A stretch of 64,000 nucleotides of DNA, taken from assembly GCA_948788915.1 (NCBI GenBank), contig CAQFOZ010000001.1, positions 33,880 to 97,879 of the forward strand, read 5' to 3'. The DNA is from an uncultured Muribaculaceae bacterium (lineage in GTDB: Bacteria; Bacteroidota; Bacteroidia; Bacteroidales; Muribaculaceae). Position numbers and translations under genes: made by a program. The notes under the pieces were generated by a model, which saw only the letters and a list, made by a program, of their open reading frames with translations, was not told the origin of the DNA and made no database searches. Shown in pieces: positions 37,171 through 46,185 of this stretch (the stretch's first letter is position 1; each line of letters opens with the position of its first letter).

Positions 37171-37505
37171 TAGTCGTTGAGACGATCTTTCTCTTTGAGC
37201 GGATTTGAGAAATACAATTTGTGTTCAATATATTCTTGTGTTGCGATAAGAGTAGGTTTAGGTAATCTCTCATAGAATTTTGAAATCTCGATCTGCTCGC
37301 GATTTTCCGATACTTCTTCCAGATTGTCTGTGGAAGCAAATTCCTGAAGTTTGCGTTCGAGTTCTTTTTTCATCTCCACAGCAATCTGGTTTGATCTTTT
37401 GCCAATCACGCAGACTGTCTCATATACGTTTCCTGTCTGCTCTGCCATGGCAATCATGTCACGGGTCACTGTGTTTGTAGGAGCGTTTGTCTTCTTATAA
37501 TCCAT
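37170..37505 (-). CDS. rpoZ: RNA polymerase omega subunit (Rpb6-like, Bacteroidetes type)
   Basis: 111 residues. The helical core (VTRDMIAMAEQTGNVYETVC then IGKRSNQIAVEMKKELERKL) fits the Rpb6/omega fold used in Bacteroidetes. The C-terminal part (LPKPTLIATQEYIEHKLYF) is lineage-specific. Its position directly after bamD, 72 bases away, is the usual one in this phylum and supports the call. Structural subunit that stabilises beta-prime. Confidence 0.82.
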   Translation of the reverse strand: MDYKKTNAPTNTVTRDMIAMAEQTGNVYETVCVIGKRSNQIAVEMKKELERKLQEFASTDNLEEVSENREQIEISKFYERLPKPTLIATQEYIEHKLYFSNPLKEKDRLND

Positions 37506-37577
37506 AAGTTCTATTATGATTTATGTTGTTCTTTCTATATTATAAGTATAAACAATCCGAACTGAATTAATTTCGGA

Positions 37578-38384
37578 TCAATTCCCAATGTGTTTGGAGG
37601 CAATTTTGTAAATTGTTTCAGCTTCTTTGGCATTCTTTGAATCAGGATAGTTGTTCTTAAATGAATAATACTCATCTACAACATCGCGGTAACGGTCTGC
37701 CTGACGTTCGTTAACTGACTGCTTTGCCTCTTGAAATTTAGACTTGAGTATAAGTAGCTCGAAGTCTTCTTTATATTTTGAATAAGGATATTCCTTTAAT
37801 GCATTCTGGGCTACAATTATAGCTGATTCATAATTGTTTCCCATAAAATTACCAAGATTGTAGTAAAGTTGGGCATTCTGAAGTTGTTTGAGTGTAAGTT
37901 TATCTTGCATCTCAAAAATTGCATTCTGAGCCACGGTTACACGATCACTCTTCGGGAAATAATCCAGAAATCCCTGTAACTCTTCAATAGCTTTTATGGT
38001 GTTGGACTGGTCAAGCTGTGGCTCCGGTGAGTCCAGATAATATCCATATCCGCTGTAGAAGCGTGCCAGTTCTGTATATTTCCCTTTGGGGTAACGTGTA
38101 TAATATGTTTTGAATTGTAGAGCCGAGTTCAAGAAATCTTTGTTCTCGTAATAAGACATTCCGAGGAGAAACAATGCTTCTTCACCATTCGGACCTCCGC
38201 GAAGTGGTATGACAAGATCAGAGAGTATGGTTGATGCCTGAAGGAACTTCTTTTCGTCGTATGCTCTTTTTGCGTATTGAAATTTGTAATCAATATCTCT
38301 ACTTTTCAATACTTTTGTATATTCACCGCATGATCCGAGAATCATTATGAGCGGTAAAATATATATAATATTCCGTATTTTCAT
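37578..38384 (-). CDS. bamD: outer membrane assembly lipoprotein BamD
   Basis: 268 residues starting at the ATG at 38384, which opens a lipoprotein leader (MKIRNIIYILPLIMILGSC); longer in-frame readings lack a leader. TPR-like helical repeats follow (KFLQASTILSDLVIPLRGGP, FLNSALQFKTYYTRYPKGKY, IKAIEELQGFLDYFPKSDRV, SAIIVAQNALKEYPYSKYKE). Essential part of the BAM complex at the inner face of the outer membrane. Transcribed before rpoZ. Confidence 0.92.
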   Translation of the reverse strand: MKIRNIIYILPLIMILGSCGEYTKVLKSRDIDYKFQYAKRAYDEKKFLQASTILSDLVIPLRGGPNGEEALFLLGMSYYENKDFLNSALQFKTYYTRYPKGKYTELARFYSGYGYYLDSPEPQLDQSNTIKAIEELQGFLDYFPKSDRVTVAQNAIFEMQDKLTLKQLQNAQLYYNLGNFMGNNYESAIIVAQNALKEYPYSKYKEDFELLILKSKFQEAKQSVNERQADRYRDVVDEYYSFKNNYPDSKNAKEAETIYKIASKHIGN

Positions 38385-38402
38385 TATATAAGTATATCTG
38401 CT

Positions 38403-38410
38403 CAAATATA
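38403..38410 (-). promoter_or_regulatory. -7 box of bamD
   Basis: TATATTTG on the minus strand matches TAnnTTTG. Transcription would start only about 12 bases before the ATG. No -33 TTTG is evident. Confidence 0.5.
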
Positions 38411-38583
38411 GCAAAGAATTAGCATGAAATGTTATTGCACATTGTTTTGCAAATTTAGTAAAAATAATTTTCAATTTCAAACAAAATCCGATATATGAAA
38501 TAGATTTAAGGCAATATTAGCTCAAGGTGCGTTTTTTATATAACTTTTTATGATATAATTATCGTCGCTTTCAAATTTAATGT

Positions 38584-38591
38584 TAATTTTG
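38584..38591 (+). promoter_or_regulatory. -7 box of the PASTA gene
   Basis: TAATTTTG matches TAnnTTTG about 55 bases before the likely start. No clear -33 TTTG. Confidence 0.45.
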
Positions 38592-38643
38592 AATAATCAA
38601 ACTTTGGTTATGACTGGTTTGGGTATTAGTTAATTGATTTGTT

Positions 38644-39414
38644 TTGAAAAAGAATAATTTGAATATCAAGGATAAGATGCCGTATGACTGGGGAAGTGAT
38701 TTTGTCTCAAGGCATCCTATTGTGGCCAATATCGCAATAATTGTCATTATAGCCGTTCTTGGACTTTATGCAGCTTACGTTGCCATAGCACTTTTTACGA
38801 AGCATGGTCAAAGCGGCAAGTTGCCTGGAGTTGAAGGAAAATCGTATACAGAGGCTATATCTATTTTGCATGAACACGGCTTTAAGGTCGATATACGGGA
38901 TTCTTTATACAGAGAAGACATACGCCCCGGTTATGTAGTGGAGCAGTTTCCGAAAGCCCGTTCAATAGTGAAGCCTGGACGTAAAATTTTTCTGTACATT
39001 AACGCTGTTCATCCGAAAGAGGTGATTCTTGATGACAATGACAGACCCAATGAGCCGGCACTAAAAGGTGAGTCTTTTAGATCAGTGATGGCTAAGCTTG
39101 ATGAATTGGGATTCAAAAATGTGAAAATCGTCAAAGTCCTTGGTACTACTGACCGTGTGGTTAAAGTTACGGCCAACGGTAAAATTGTAAAGAAGATGCA
39201 GAAAATTCCCGTGAATTCCAATTTAGTGGTGGAGGTGTCTGATGGCAGACTGGAGGCCATAAAAGACTCTCTACAGGATGAGGAGTTGCTGCGTTACTAT
39301 CGGGAGGATAATTCACAGGAATCTGAAATTAATGAGATGACAGAGGTGAATACTAACACTACTGCTCCGTCAAACACACCGGAAGTTGAGGAAAATACCC
39401 CTTATTTTGAATAG
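38644..39414 (+). CDS. membrane-anchored PASTA domain protein
   Basis: 256 residues from a TTG start; an ATG 33 bases on (38677) is an equally good start and omits only a polar stretch. One membrane segment (VANIAIIVIIAVLGLYAAYV) is followed by two PASTA domains (about residues 55-123, PGVEGKSYTEAISILHEHGF, and about 128-198, ALKGESFRSVMAKLDELGF), then a polar acidic tail. PASTA domains bind muropeptides; there is no kinase part here, so this is a stand-alone envelope protein, common before rluD in Bacteroidetes. Confidence 0.85.
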   Translation: MKKNNLNIKDKMPYDWGSDFVSRHPIVANIAIIVIIAVLGLYAAYVAIALFTKHGQSGKLPGVEGKSYTEAISILHEHGFKVDIRDSLYREDIRPGYVVEQFPKARSIVKPGRKIFLYINAVHPKEVILDDNDRPNEPALKGESFRSVMAKLDELGFKNVKIVKVLGTTDRVVKVTANGKIVKKMQKIPVNSNLVVEVSDGRLEAIKDSLQDEELLRYYREDNSQESEINEMTEVNTNTTAPSNTPEVEENTPYFE

Positions 39415-39484
39415 TAGATTTTAGTAGGATTTAATATCACTGGTAGAGAATTAAAATTTATTGCAATTTTAAATCTGCATAACA

Positions 39485-40597
39485 ATGTTTTGCAATGAGT
39501 CTGCATTAAATAACGGCTTAGAAGATTACGAAGAAGAGATTGTTGATGACATTTCAGGAGCAGATGTCCCGTATACCCCAATATACACTGATGCTCAGGG
39601 GAAGGATTATTATGAGCATTATAAGTTTGTCGCTGACAAAGGACAACAAATGATCCGTATAGATAAGTTTTTGACTGACAGGATAGAAAGGACATCAAGA
39701 AACAGGATACAACAGGCAGCGGATGCCAATTGTATTTTGGTGAATGGCAGACCTGTAAAATCGAGTTATAAGGTAAAACCTTTTGATGTCATTAGCATAG
39801 TGATGGATCGTCCTCGCTATGATTTTGAGATCACGGCGGAAGATATTCCTCTCGACATAATATATGAAGACAGATATGTTCTTGTTGTAAATAAGCCAGC
39901 TGGAATGGTTGTGCATCCGGGGCACGGAAATTATAACGGAACATTGGTTAACGCTCTTGCCTGGCATTTTAAAGATACTCCCGATTATGATGTGAATGAT
40001 CCAAGATTGGGGCTGGTGCATAGAATCGACAAAGATACCTCAGGGCTTCTTGTGATTGCGAAAACACCGGATGCTAAAACAGATCTGGGACTACAGTTCT
40101 TTAATAAAACCACAAGGAGGGAATATGTTGCTATGGTGTGGGGCGATTTTGAAGATAAATCGGGAACTATTACCGGTAATATAGGAAGAAATCCGAGAAA
40201 TAAACTCCAGATGGCTGTGATGTCGGATCCTGCGCAAGGGAAACACGCAGTTACACACTATGAGATAATAGAAAGTTTTGGTTATGTCAGTATAGTGAAA
40301 TGTGTATTGGAAACAGGACGCACACATCAGATACGAGTCCATATGCAGAGCAAAGGCCATCCGTTGTTCAATGATGCCAGATATGGCGGAGATTCTATTT
40401 TAAAGGGAACTACGTTTGCCAAATACCGACAGTTTGTGGAGAATTGCTTTTCGGTTTGCCCGCGTCAGGCGTTGCATGCGCGAACATTGGGATTTCGTCA
40501 TCCAAATACAGGAGAGGAAATGAATTTTGAGTCTCCGATACCGGATGATATGACTGCTCTGTTCAACAAGTGGCGTAATTATACATTCTCAAAATAG
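39485..40597 (+). CDS. rluD: RluD-like 23S rRNA pseudouridine synthase
   Basis: 370 residues: an N-terminal S4 RNA-binding domain (about 65-115: MIRIDKFLTDRIERTSRNRI, VNGRPVKSSYKVKPFD) and a catalytic domain with VVNKPAGMVVHPGHGN and the active-site HRIDKDTSGLLVIAKT. RTHQIRVHMQSKGHP is also diagnostic. Follows the PASTA gene by 70 bases. Exact target uridines cannot be read; RluD is the closest family name. Confidence 0.92.
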   Translation: MFCNESALNNGLEDYEEEIVDDISGADVPYTPIYTDAQGKDYYEHYKFVADKGQQMIRIDKFLTDRIERTSRNRIQQAADANCILVNGRPVKSSYKVKPFDVISIVMDRPRYDFEITAEDIPLDIIYEDRYVLVVNKPAGMVVHPGHGNYNGTLVNALAWHFKDTPDYDVNDPRLGLVHRIDKDTSGLLVIAKTPDAKTDLGLQFFNKTTRREYVAMVWGDFEDKSGTITGNIGRNPRNKLQMAVMSDPAQGKHAVTHYEIIESFGYVSIVKCVLETGRTHQIRVHMQSKGHPLFNDARYGGDSILKGTTFAKYRQFVENCFSVCPRQALHARTLGFRHPNTGEEMNFESPIPDDMTALFNKWRNYTFSK

Positions 40598-40668
40598 TGT
40601 AAAAGTATTTTTATAATTTTACAATTAAAATATTTTGCTGATTCTGACAATTAAGTAATATTAATTGT

Positions 40669-40676
40669 TAATTTTG
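40669..40676 (+). promoter_or_regulatory. -7 box of the acyltransferase gene
   Basis: TAATTTTG matches TAnnTTTG, 27 bases before the ATG at 40703; the -33 position is poor. Confidence 0.5.
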
Positions 40677-40702
40677 TAATATGGCATAGTGTTTAAGCAA
40701 TC

Positions 40703-41911
40703 ATGCCTGTGGGAACTATAAACAAGTTTGAATGTATGTGTACTCAGAATTATAATTTTTCAGATATTTCACCCTATGATGACGCTGTGTTTCATGAGAA
40801 GATGTCTCAATTGGTGAAAGAACCGGGATTTCTTCATGCTGTGAATTATACAATGCCAAAAGAGGATGTGCCCGTTTTAATAGAAGAATTATTGAAAATT
40901 GATAATAAACACGATTTTCAAACCAATGTAATGTTTCCATTTCTGGAAATGCTTGCTAAAACTACCACATCCGGGATTTCACTTGGCGGAGCCAAATATT
41001 ATAATCCTGGATTAAATTATACATTCATAACTAATCACCGGGATATTGTTCTCGATGCTTCTTTCCTTAATCTCGCTTTTCTTCGCAAGGGTATGCCGAC
41101 GTCAGAGGTTGCAATTGGAAACAATCTTCTGATTTTTGATTGGATCACAGATCTTGTAAGGCTGAACAAAAGCTTTATTGTTAAAAGGGATACAGGATTG
41201 CGAGAAGGATTTGAAGCTGCCAAGAAATTGTCAGCATATATACATTATGCAATCATAGAGAAGAGAGAGTCGGTATGGATTGCGCAGAGAGAAGGACGGG
41301 CAAAAGACAGTTCGGATCATACGCAGGAATCTCTTATTAAAATGCTTGCTTATTCCGGAGAGGGTACGTTTATTGACCGATTGAAAGAAATTAATCTTAT
41401 GCCGGTGTCCATATCATACGAATATGATCCTAATGACTATCTCAAGGCTAAGGAATTTCTGATGCGGAAGCGTGACCCCAAGTTTAAGAAATCGCAGCGT
41501 GATGATTTGTTCAGCATGGAAACAGGTCTCTTGCAGTTTAAAGGTAAGGTACATTTCCAAATGACTCCCAGAATTAATGCCAAACTTGATCAGATTGGGG
41601 ATTTTAAAGATAATAATACCGCGGCTAAATGTGTCGGTTGCATTATTGATCAGGCCATACACAGGAGTTACGAGATCTTTCCTATCAATTATATCGCTTA
41701 CGATATTTTACATAAGACAAACCGTTTTTCTCGTTTTTATTCCGAAGGGCAGAAGTGTGATTTTGAAGAATACATAGAGAAACAGTTGTCAAAAACAGAA
41801 GTTGAGGATTTAAAAACGGAGGAAATGGAATATATGAGAGAAATAATGCTTATAATGTATTCAAATCCGTTGAAAAACAAGCTTAAGACAATTGTCGGAG
41901 GAATAGAATGA
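40703..41911 (+). CDS. acyltransferase, PlsC/GPAT-like
   Basis: 402 residues. NHRDIVLD (about residue 112) is the position of the acyltransferase histidine-aspartate motif, here with five residues between (HX5D) where most members have four. WIAQREGRAKDSSDHTQ (about residue 192) takes the place of the FPEGTRS block. I infer acylation of a glycerophosphate in phospholipid synthesis. An internal ATG at 40736 is an alternative start. The stop overlaps the next start by 4 bases (ATGA), so the two are coupled. Confidence 0.65.
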   Translation: MPVGTINKFECMCTQNYNFSDISPYDDAVFHEKMSQLVKEPGFLHAVNYTMPKEDVPVLIEELLKIDNKHDFQTNVMFPFLEMLAKTTTSGISLGGAKYYNPGLNYTFITNHRDIVLDASFLNLAFLRKGMPTSEVAIGNNLLIFDWITDLVRLNKSFIVKRDTGLREGFEAAKKLSAYIHYAIIEKRESVWIAQREGRAKDSSDHTQESLIKMLAYSGEGTFIDRLKEINLMPVSISYEYDPNDYLKAKEFLMRKRDPKFKKSQRDDLFSMETGLLQFKGKVHFQMTPRINAKLDQIGDFKDNNTAAKCVGCIIDQAIHRSYEIFPINYIAYDILHKTNRFSRFYSEGQKCDFEEYIEKQLSKTEVEDLKTEEMEYMREIMLIMYSNPLKNKLKTIVGGIE

Positions 41912-43140
41912 GACATTTGACCATTATTGCAATCGTTGTTCTCTATGTATTGACTATTGCCTCTCAATCGTATATTTATAAGGATATACAGACTTATTTG
42001 CGTGGCAAAACAAAGAAAGCCGGTATATTTGCTTTCTGGATTCTTTCGTTGGTGGCACTTTCTCTCCTGACAATTACTATTGTGTTGCAAATTTCAGATT
42101 ATCCGGATCTTTACAAAGTGATGTGGATTTTGTTTTCGTATCTTGCTTTATTTGTCCCATCCATTGTATATTGCTTGATGTCAGCTATTGGCAGGTTGTT
42201 TAAGTGGCAACGAAATGGCAGAAGAATGAATTATCTTGCATTGGTCGGCTTTCTGTTTGCATCTCTTTTATTCATAACAATTTGGTGGGGAGCCTTTTTT
42301 ACAAGGAATGATATTGTCGTAAGAGAATTAGATTATAAAAATAGTTCTTTGCCTGAAAGTTTTGAAAATTACCGAGTAGTCCAACTCAGTGATGCTCATG
42401 TTGGTTCTTGGGGAAATGATACTACTTTCGTGAGCAAAGTTGTGAACAAAATTAATTCTCTGTCACCGGATCTTGTATTGTTTACAGGGGACATAGTCAA
42501 TCGGGAAACTGTTGAGCTTGCACCATTCATAAAAACATTAAGTAGAATTAAAGCTAAAGATGGTGTGTATTCTGTTCTTGGCAATCACGATTATGGAGAT
42601 TATGCACATTGGGATAATATATCAGTCAAGGAGGCAAATCTTGAACTATTGAAATCCTGGCAGCGACAGATGGGGTGGACGATGCTTAATAATGATTTCG
42701 CATATATTATTAATGGTAAAGATTCCATTGTTTTGATTGGAGTTGAAAATTGGGGAGAGCCTCCTTTTAAGCAATATGGTGAACTTGCGAAGGCTTATCC
42801 TGATAATCAATTAAAAAAAGCAGGTTTGCATGACAATCAATTTAAAATTCTATTAACCCATAATCCGGAGCATTGGAATCAGGAAGTCACGTCTGTATCC
42901 AATATAGATCTTACTCTTTCGGGGCATACTCATGCGATGCAGATGGCATTCAATTGGGGTAATATAAGATTTAGTCCGGCAAAATTTAAGTATCCTCTGT
43001 GGAGTGGGTTTTATAACAGAGTCAATCAAAAAGGAGATACATTGTCATTATATGTTAATGAAGGATGTGGAGAGGTCGGAATCCCGGCTCGATATGGCAA
43101 CGCTTATCCGGAAATAACATTGATTAAATTGAAAAGATAA
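41908..43140 (+). CDS. membrane-bound metallophosphoesterase, YkuE-like
   Basis: 410 residues. The N-terminal 120 residues hold about four membrane segments (for example FAFWILSLVALSLLTITIVL and LVGFLFASLLFITIWWGAFF). The phosphoesterase domain follows with LSDAHVGSW (DxH), FTGDIVNRE (GDx2N), LGNHDYGDY, LTHNPEHW and LSGHTHAMQM. Relatives cleave lipid pyrophosphates or diesters; with an acyltransferase translationally coupled upstream, a lipid substrate is plausible. Confidence 0.87.
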   Translation: MRHLTIIAIVVLYVLTIASQSYIYKDIQTYLRGKTKKAGIFAFWILSLVALSLLTITIVLQISDYPDLYKVMWILFSYLALFVPSIVYCLMSAIGRLFKWQRNGRRMNYLALVGFLFASLLFITIWWGAFFTRNDIVVRELDYKNSSLPESFENYRVVQLSDAHVGSWGNDTTFVSKVVNKINSLSPDLVLFTGDIVNRETVELAPFIKTLSRIKAKDGVYSVLGNHDYGDYAHWDNISVKEANLELLKSWQRQMGWTMLNNDFAYIINGKDSIVLIGVENWGEPPFKQYGELAKAYPDNQLKKAGLHDNQFKILLTHNPEHWNQEVTSVSNIDLTLSGHTHAMQMAFNWGNIRFSPAKFKYPLWSGFYNRVNQKGDTLSLYVNEGCGEVGIPARYGNAYPEITLIKLKR

Positions 43141-43224
43141 GTAAGTGGCGAAATTTAAATAAAAAGTTTTGTAGTTCAATATTTTTATCACTTACATATG
43201 TCGTTTAATTTTTAATACTTACTT
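43139..43224. repeat. AAGTAAGT-family repeat, copy D (86 bases)
   Basis: AAGTAAGT (43139-43146) and ACTTACTT (43217-43224) are exact inverted ends; an internal CACTTAC lies at 43189-43195. TCGTTTAAT with AATACTTACTTA at the right end matches copy E and copy A. The element runs from the stop codon of the phosphoesterase gene to 13 bases before the folK start. Confidence 0.7.
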
Positions 43225-43236
43225 AATTTGTTAGTG

Positions 43237-43677
43237 ATGTCTGAGAGCATTCAAAGCGCAGGAATAGAACAATGTGAATCTAAAATGGGAACTTATTTAG
43301 CCATAATAAGCATTGGTTCAAATTTCGGAAACAGGGAAAAGAATGTCAGAAATGCTATTGAATGGCTTAGCTCTAATGATGACGTTATAATAATAAAGAG
43401 ATCTGATATTTACGAAACTCCAGAAGTCTATGGGAATGGAAGCGCATATATTAACGCGGTAGCAGAGATTGGTACATCCTTAAGTCTTAGATTATTGACA
43501 GATCGTGTTAAGAAATTTGAGATTTCCTCCGGTAGAAATTCAGAGTGCAGAGATTTAGGGTTAGTCCCAATTGACATAGATATTGTTGTTTGGAACCAGG
43601 AGGTGATTAGACCAAAGGATTTTTCTTGTGATTTTTTTAAAATAGGATATCTTGCAATGAATGATAATAACGGATGA
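43237..43677 (+). CDS. folK: 2-amino-4-hydroxy-6-hydroxymethyldihydropteridine pyrophosphokinase
   Basis: 146 residues from the ATG at 43237. Folate pathway enzyme that pyrophosphorylates hydroxymethyldihydropterin. SIGSNFGNREKNVRNAI, YETPEVYGNGSAYINAV and VPIDIDIVVWN (the DxD magnesium site) are visible. The usual C-terminal motif is cut a little short (140-160 residues is normal), and the termini look complete. Its leader is the copy D repeat. Confidence 0.9.
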   Translation: MSESIQSAGIEQCESKMGTYLAIISIGSNFGNREKNVRNAIEWLSSNDDVIIIKRSDIYETPEVYGNGSAYINAVAEIGTSLSLRLLTDRVKKFEISSGRNSECRDLGLVPIDIDIVVWNQEVIRPKDFSCDFFKIGYLAMNDNNG

Positions 43678-43767
43678 ATTTCTTATTGTTCAAAATCTTG
43701 CGTTGCTATTATTAAAGTATTCTCAAAATACCGAAAAGGCATAGAGATACAATGATTGAAGACATTT

Positions 43768-44898
43768 TTAGAATTTTTTAGCGCGTCTATAAAGAAATAT
43801 AGCGATAATAAGATATATTACATTCGGGATTTCCATGGCAATGAATGGAGTTGTCATTCCCGATACAGCAAAGGAGCTTGTGATTGTGGAAAAGAGAATG
43901 TAACTGAAGCTTAGAGCAAGACCTATGCCAATGTTTAATCCCATTCCACCTTTGGATTTTTTTGATGACAAAGACATTCCTATAAGTGTCAGAATGAACG
44001 CAGCTGCAGTAGAGGCATATCTCTTCTCGCGTTCTATCTCAAATGATTTGATATTTGCGACACCACGCATTTTCTGTTTGTCTATGTATTCAGTTAATTG
44101 TGGCGTGGTAAGAGTCTCCCAGTCATTCTTGGAAATCAGAAAATCTTTAGGCTCAATGGGAATTATGGTGTCTTTAACACTGCCGGAAGTTATATGTTCC
44201 TGCATGCCATCGAAATCACGAATCATATAGTTTCTTGCAGTCCAATGGTATGTGCGTGTCGAATCATATTGAATAGTCTGGGCTGTCATTCTTGATACAA
44301 GCTCTTTGCCTTTGAACTTGTCAAATGAAAAACGGTATCCTGTCTTGTTGGAATTCTCAAATCTGCCCATGTATACAACTTCTCCTGGACGAGCCATAAG
44401 CATAATGTCAAGTCCTGTCTCAACACTTTTGTTTCTTACATATTTATTGGTATATGCGATCCGTTTTACATTGCCATGTGGAATAACATAGTTGCTAAGC
44501 ACAAATGTTGCGGCGGCTATGACTGCAGCTCCTATCATATAAGGACGCAACAGCCTGTTGAAACTTACCCCGCTTGATAGTATTGCAATAATTTCGGAAT
44601 TCCCGGCTAATTTTGTCGTAAAGAAAATGACAGAAATGAATACAAAAAGAGGAGAGAGCATGTTGGCAAAATATGGAAGAAACGAAGCGAAATAATCAAA
44701 CAGAGTGGCTTTAAGGGGCGCGTTTAGAAATGCATCGAGTTTTTCCGTGATGTCAAACATGGAAATTATAGCCAACATCAGAATTGTTGCCATAAGATAA
44801 GTTCCCAGGAATTTCTTGAGAATATACTTATCAAGAACTTTGAGACTGAAAGTCTTGACAACTGTTCTTCGTATTTTATTCAACACCCTGTTTGCCAT
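43768..44898 (-). CDS. LptF/LptG-family permease
   Basis: 376 residues of the YjgP/YjgQ family: about three membrane segments at the N-terminus (FLGTYLMATILMLAIISMFD, FASFLPYFANMLSPLFVFIS), a large periplasmic domain, and three at the C-terminus (GIGLALSFSYILFSTITSSF). Part of the inner-membrane ABC complex LptB2FG that extracts lipopolysaccharide. Follows tgt by 10 bases, as often in Bacteroidetes. F versus G cannot be decided here; only one copy is in the window. Confidence 0.88.
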   Translation of the reverse strand: MANRVLNKIRRTVVKTFSLKVLDKYILKKFLGTYLMATILMLAIISMFDITEKLDAFLNAPLKATLFDYFASFLPYFANMLSPLFVFISVIFFTTKLAGNSEIIAILSSGVSFNRLLRPYMIGAAVIAAATFVLSNYVIPHGNVKRIAYTNKYVRNKSVETGLDIMLMARPGEVVYMGRFENSNKTGYRFSFDKFKGKELVSRMTAQTIQYDSTRTYHWTARNYMIRDFDGMQEHITSGSVKDTIIPIEPKDFLISKNDWETLTTPQLTEYIDKQKMRGVANIKSFEIEREKRYASTAAAFILTLIGMSLSSKKSKGGMGLNIGIGLALSFSYILFSTITSSFAVSGMTTPFIAMEIPNVIYLIIAIFLYRRAKKF

Positions 44899-44908
44899 TT
44901 TGAATTTT

Positions 44909-46039
44909 TTATAATCTTCTTGTGACTCTTTCTACCATATCTCGTTTCCATGAAGAGAAGTCTCCGTCAATAATATGTTCTCTGGCGTCTTTTACAAGTT
45001 TCAGATAGAATGCAAGATTATGCACTGACGCAATCTGCATGGCAAGTAATTCTTGACTTACAAAAAGATGCCGTAAATATGCTTTTGTGTATTCATGATC
45101 AACCCATGCAGTTCCATCTGGATCAAGTTCGGAGAAATCATCAGCCCATTTTTTATTACGCATATTCATAATCCCGTTGGATGTGAAAAGCATGCCATTC
45201 CTTCCATTTCTTGTTGGCATCACGCAGTCCATCATGTCTACTCCCCTGTCTATAGCTTCTAAAATATTTGCGGGGGTTCCGACACCCATAAGATAACGTG
45301 GCTTGGATTCAGGCAGAATTTCATTCACCACTTCAATCATTTCATACATCTTTTCGGTTGGTTCTCCTACAGCAAGACCTCCTATAGCATTACCGTCGGC
45401 ACCTAAATCGGTAATAAATTTTGCAGATTCTCTGCGCAGATCCGTGTAAACACACCCTTGAACAATAGGGAAATATGCTTGTGAATACCCATATAATCCC
45501 TCTGTTTCATTGTACCTTTTCCATCCGCGCATCAACCAGCGGTGTGTAAGATCTAAGGATTTACGTGCATAGGCATAATCGGATGTGCCGGGGGGACATT
45601 CGTCAAGAGCCATCATGATATCAGCTCCTATTGCACGCTCTATATCTACTACACCTTCCGGCGTGAACAGATGTTTGCTTCCGTCTATATGGCTTCTGAA
45701 ATATGCGCCTTCTTCTTTTAGTTTTCGATTGGAGGAAAGAGAAAAAACCTGAAAGCCACCACTATCCGTAAGTATCGGACGTTCCCAGCTGTTAAACTTG
45801 TGCAACCCTCCTGCTTTTCGAAGAATCTCTATGCCGGGTCGCAGATAAAGATGATAGGTATTGCCTAATATTATTTTTGCATCTATGTCATTGCGCAATT
45901 CCCTCATGTGTACGCCTTTTACACTGCCGACTGTGCCGACAGGCATAAAAATAGGAGTCGGAATTTTACCGTGATCTGTAGTAATTTCTCCGGCACGCGC
46001 ATTAGAATCTATGGCTGTACTGTATATCTTAAAATCCAT
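44909..46039 (-). CDS. tgt: queuine tRNA-ribosyltransferase
   Basis: 376 residues from the ATG at 46039 (MDFKIYSTAIDSNARAGEI), which follows a good promoter. Exchanges guanine-34 for preQ1 in GUN-anticodon tRNAs. DSGGFQVFSL, GGLAVGEP, DCVMPTRNGRNG and a final HNLAFYL are as in Tgt. The zinc site, CxCxxC in the E. coli enzyme, is replaced here by DPDGTAWVDHEYTKAYL with no cysteine (about residues 303-319). In operon with the Lpt permease gene. Confidence 0.93.
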   Translation of the reverse strand: MDFKIYSTAIDSNARAGEITTDHGKIPTPIFMPVGTVGSVKGVHMRELRNDIDAKIILGNTYHLYLRPGIEILRKAGGLHKFNSWERPILTDSGGFQVFSLSSNRKLKEEGAYFRSHIDGSKHLFTPEGVVDIERAIGADIMMALDECPPGTSDYAYARKSLDLTHRWLMRGWKRYNETEGLYGYSQAYFPIVQGCVYTDLRRESAKFITDLGADGNAIGGLAVGEPTEKMYEMIEVVNEILPESKPRYLMGVGTPANILEAIDRGVDMMDCVMPTRNGRNGMLFTSNGIMNMRNKKWADDFSELDPDGTAWVDHEYTKAYLRHLFVSQELLAMQIASVHNLAFYLKLVKDAREHIIDGDFSSWKRDMVERVTRRL

Positions 46040-46065
46040 TATAAGTCGGTACTTATATATTAATT

Positions 46066-46097
46066 GCGTTCTATACGTGATATCACGGATAGAACGC
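46066..46097. repeat. 32-nt near-perfect palindrome in the tgt promoter/leader
   Basis: GCGTTCTATACGTGAT (46066-46081) faces ATCACGGATAGAACGC (46082-46097) with one mismatch. Its last base is the first base of the -7 box on the minus strand, so it covers the start of transcription, a classic repressor position. Confidence 0.85.
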
Positions 46098-46128
46098 AAA
46101 ATTAGTTTAATCCTTGCAGACTGCCAAA
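46097..46128 (-). promoter_or_regulatory. promoter of tgt
   Basis: Minus-strand -7 box TAATTTTG (46097-46104) and -33 TTTG (46125-46128) with 20 bases between; both match the Bacteroidetes consensus. The ATG at 46039 is about 50 bases downstream. Confidence 0.8.
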
Positions 46129-46185
46129 TGATAATTAATTTAAGAACGATTCTGCCCGGTAGTCATGTATTATTTAAACTGATTA

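Noticed and set aside
46037..46055. Sixth copy of the AAGTAAGT family (ATAAGTCGGTACTTAT) before tgt
   Set aside because: Only the ATAAGT/ACTTAT ends are shared over 16 bases and the TTCAAATTT interior is absent; could be chance.
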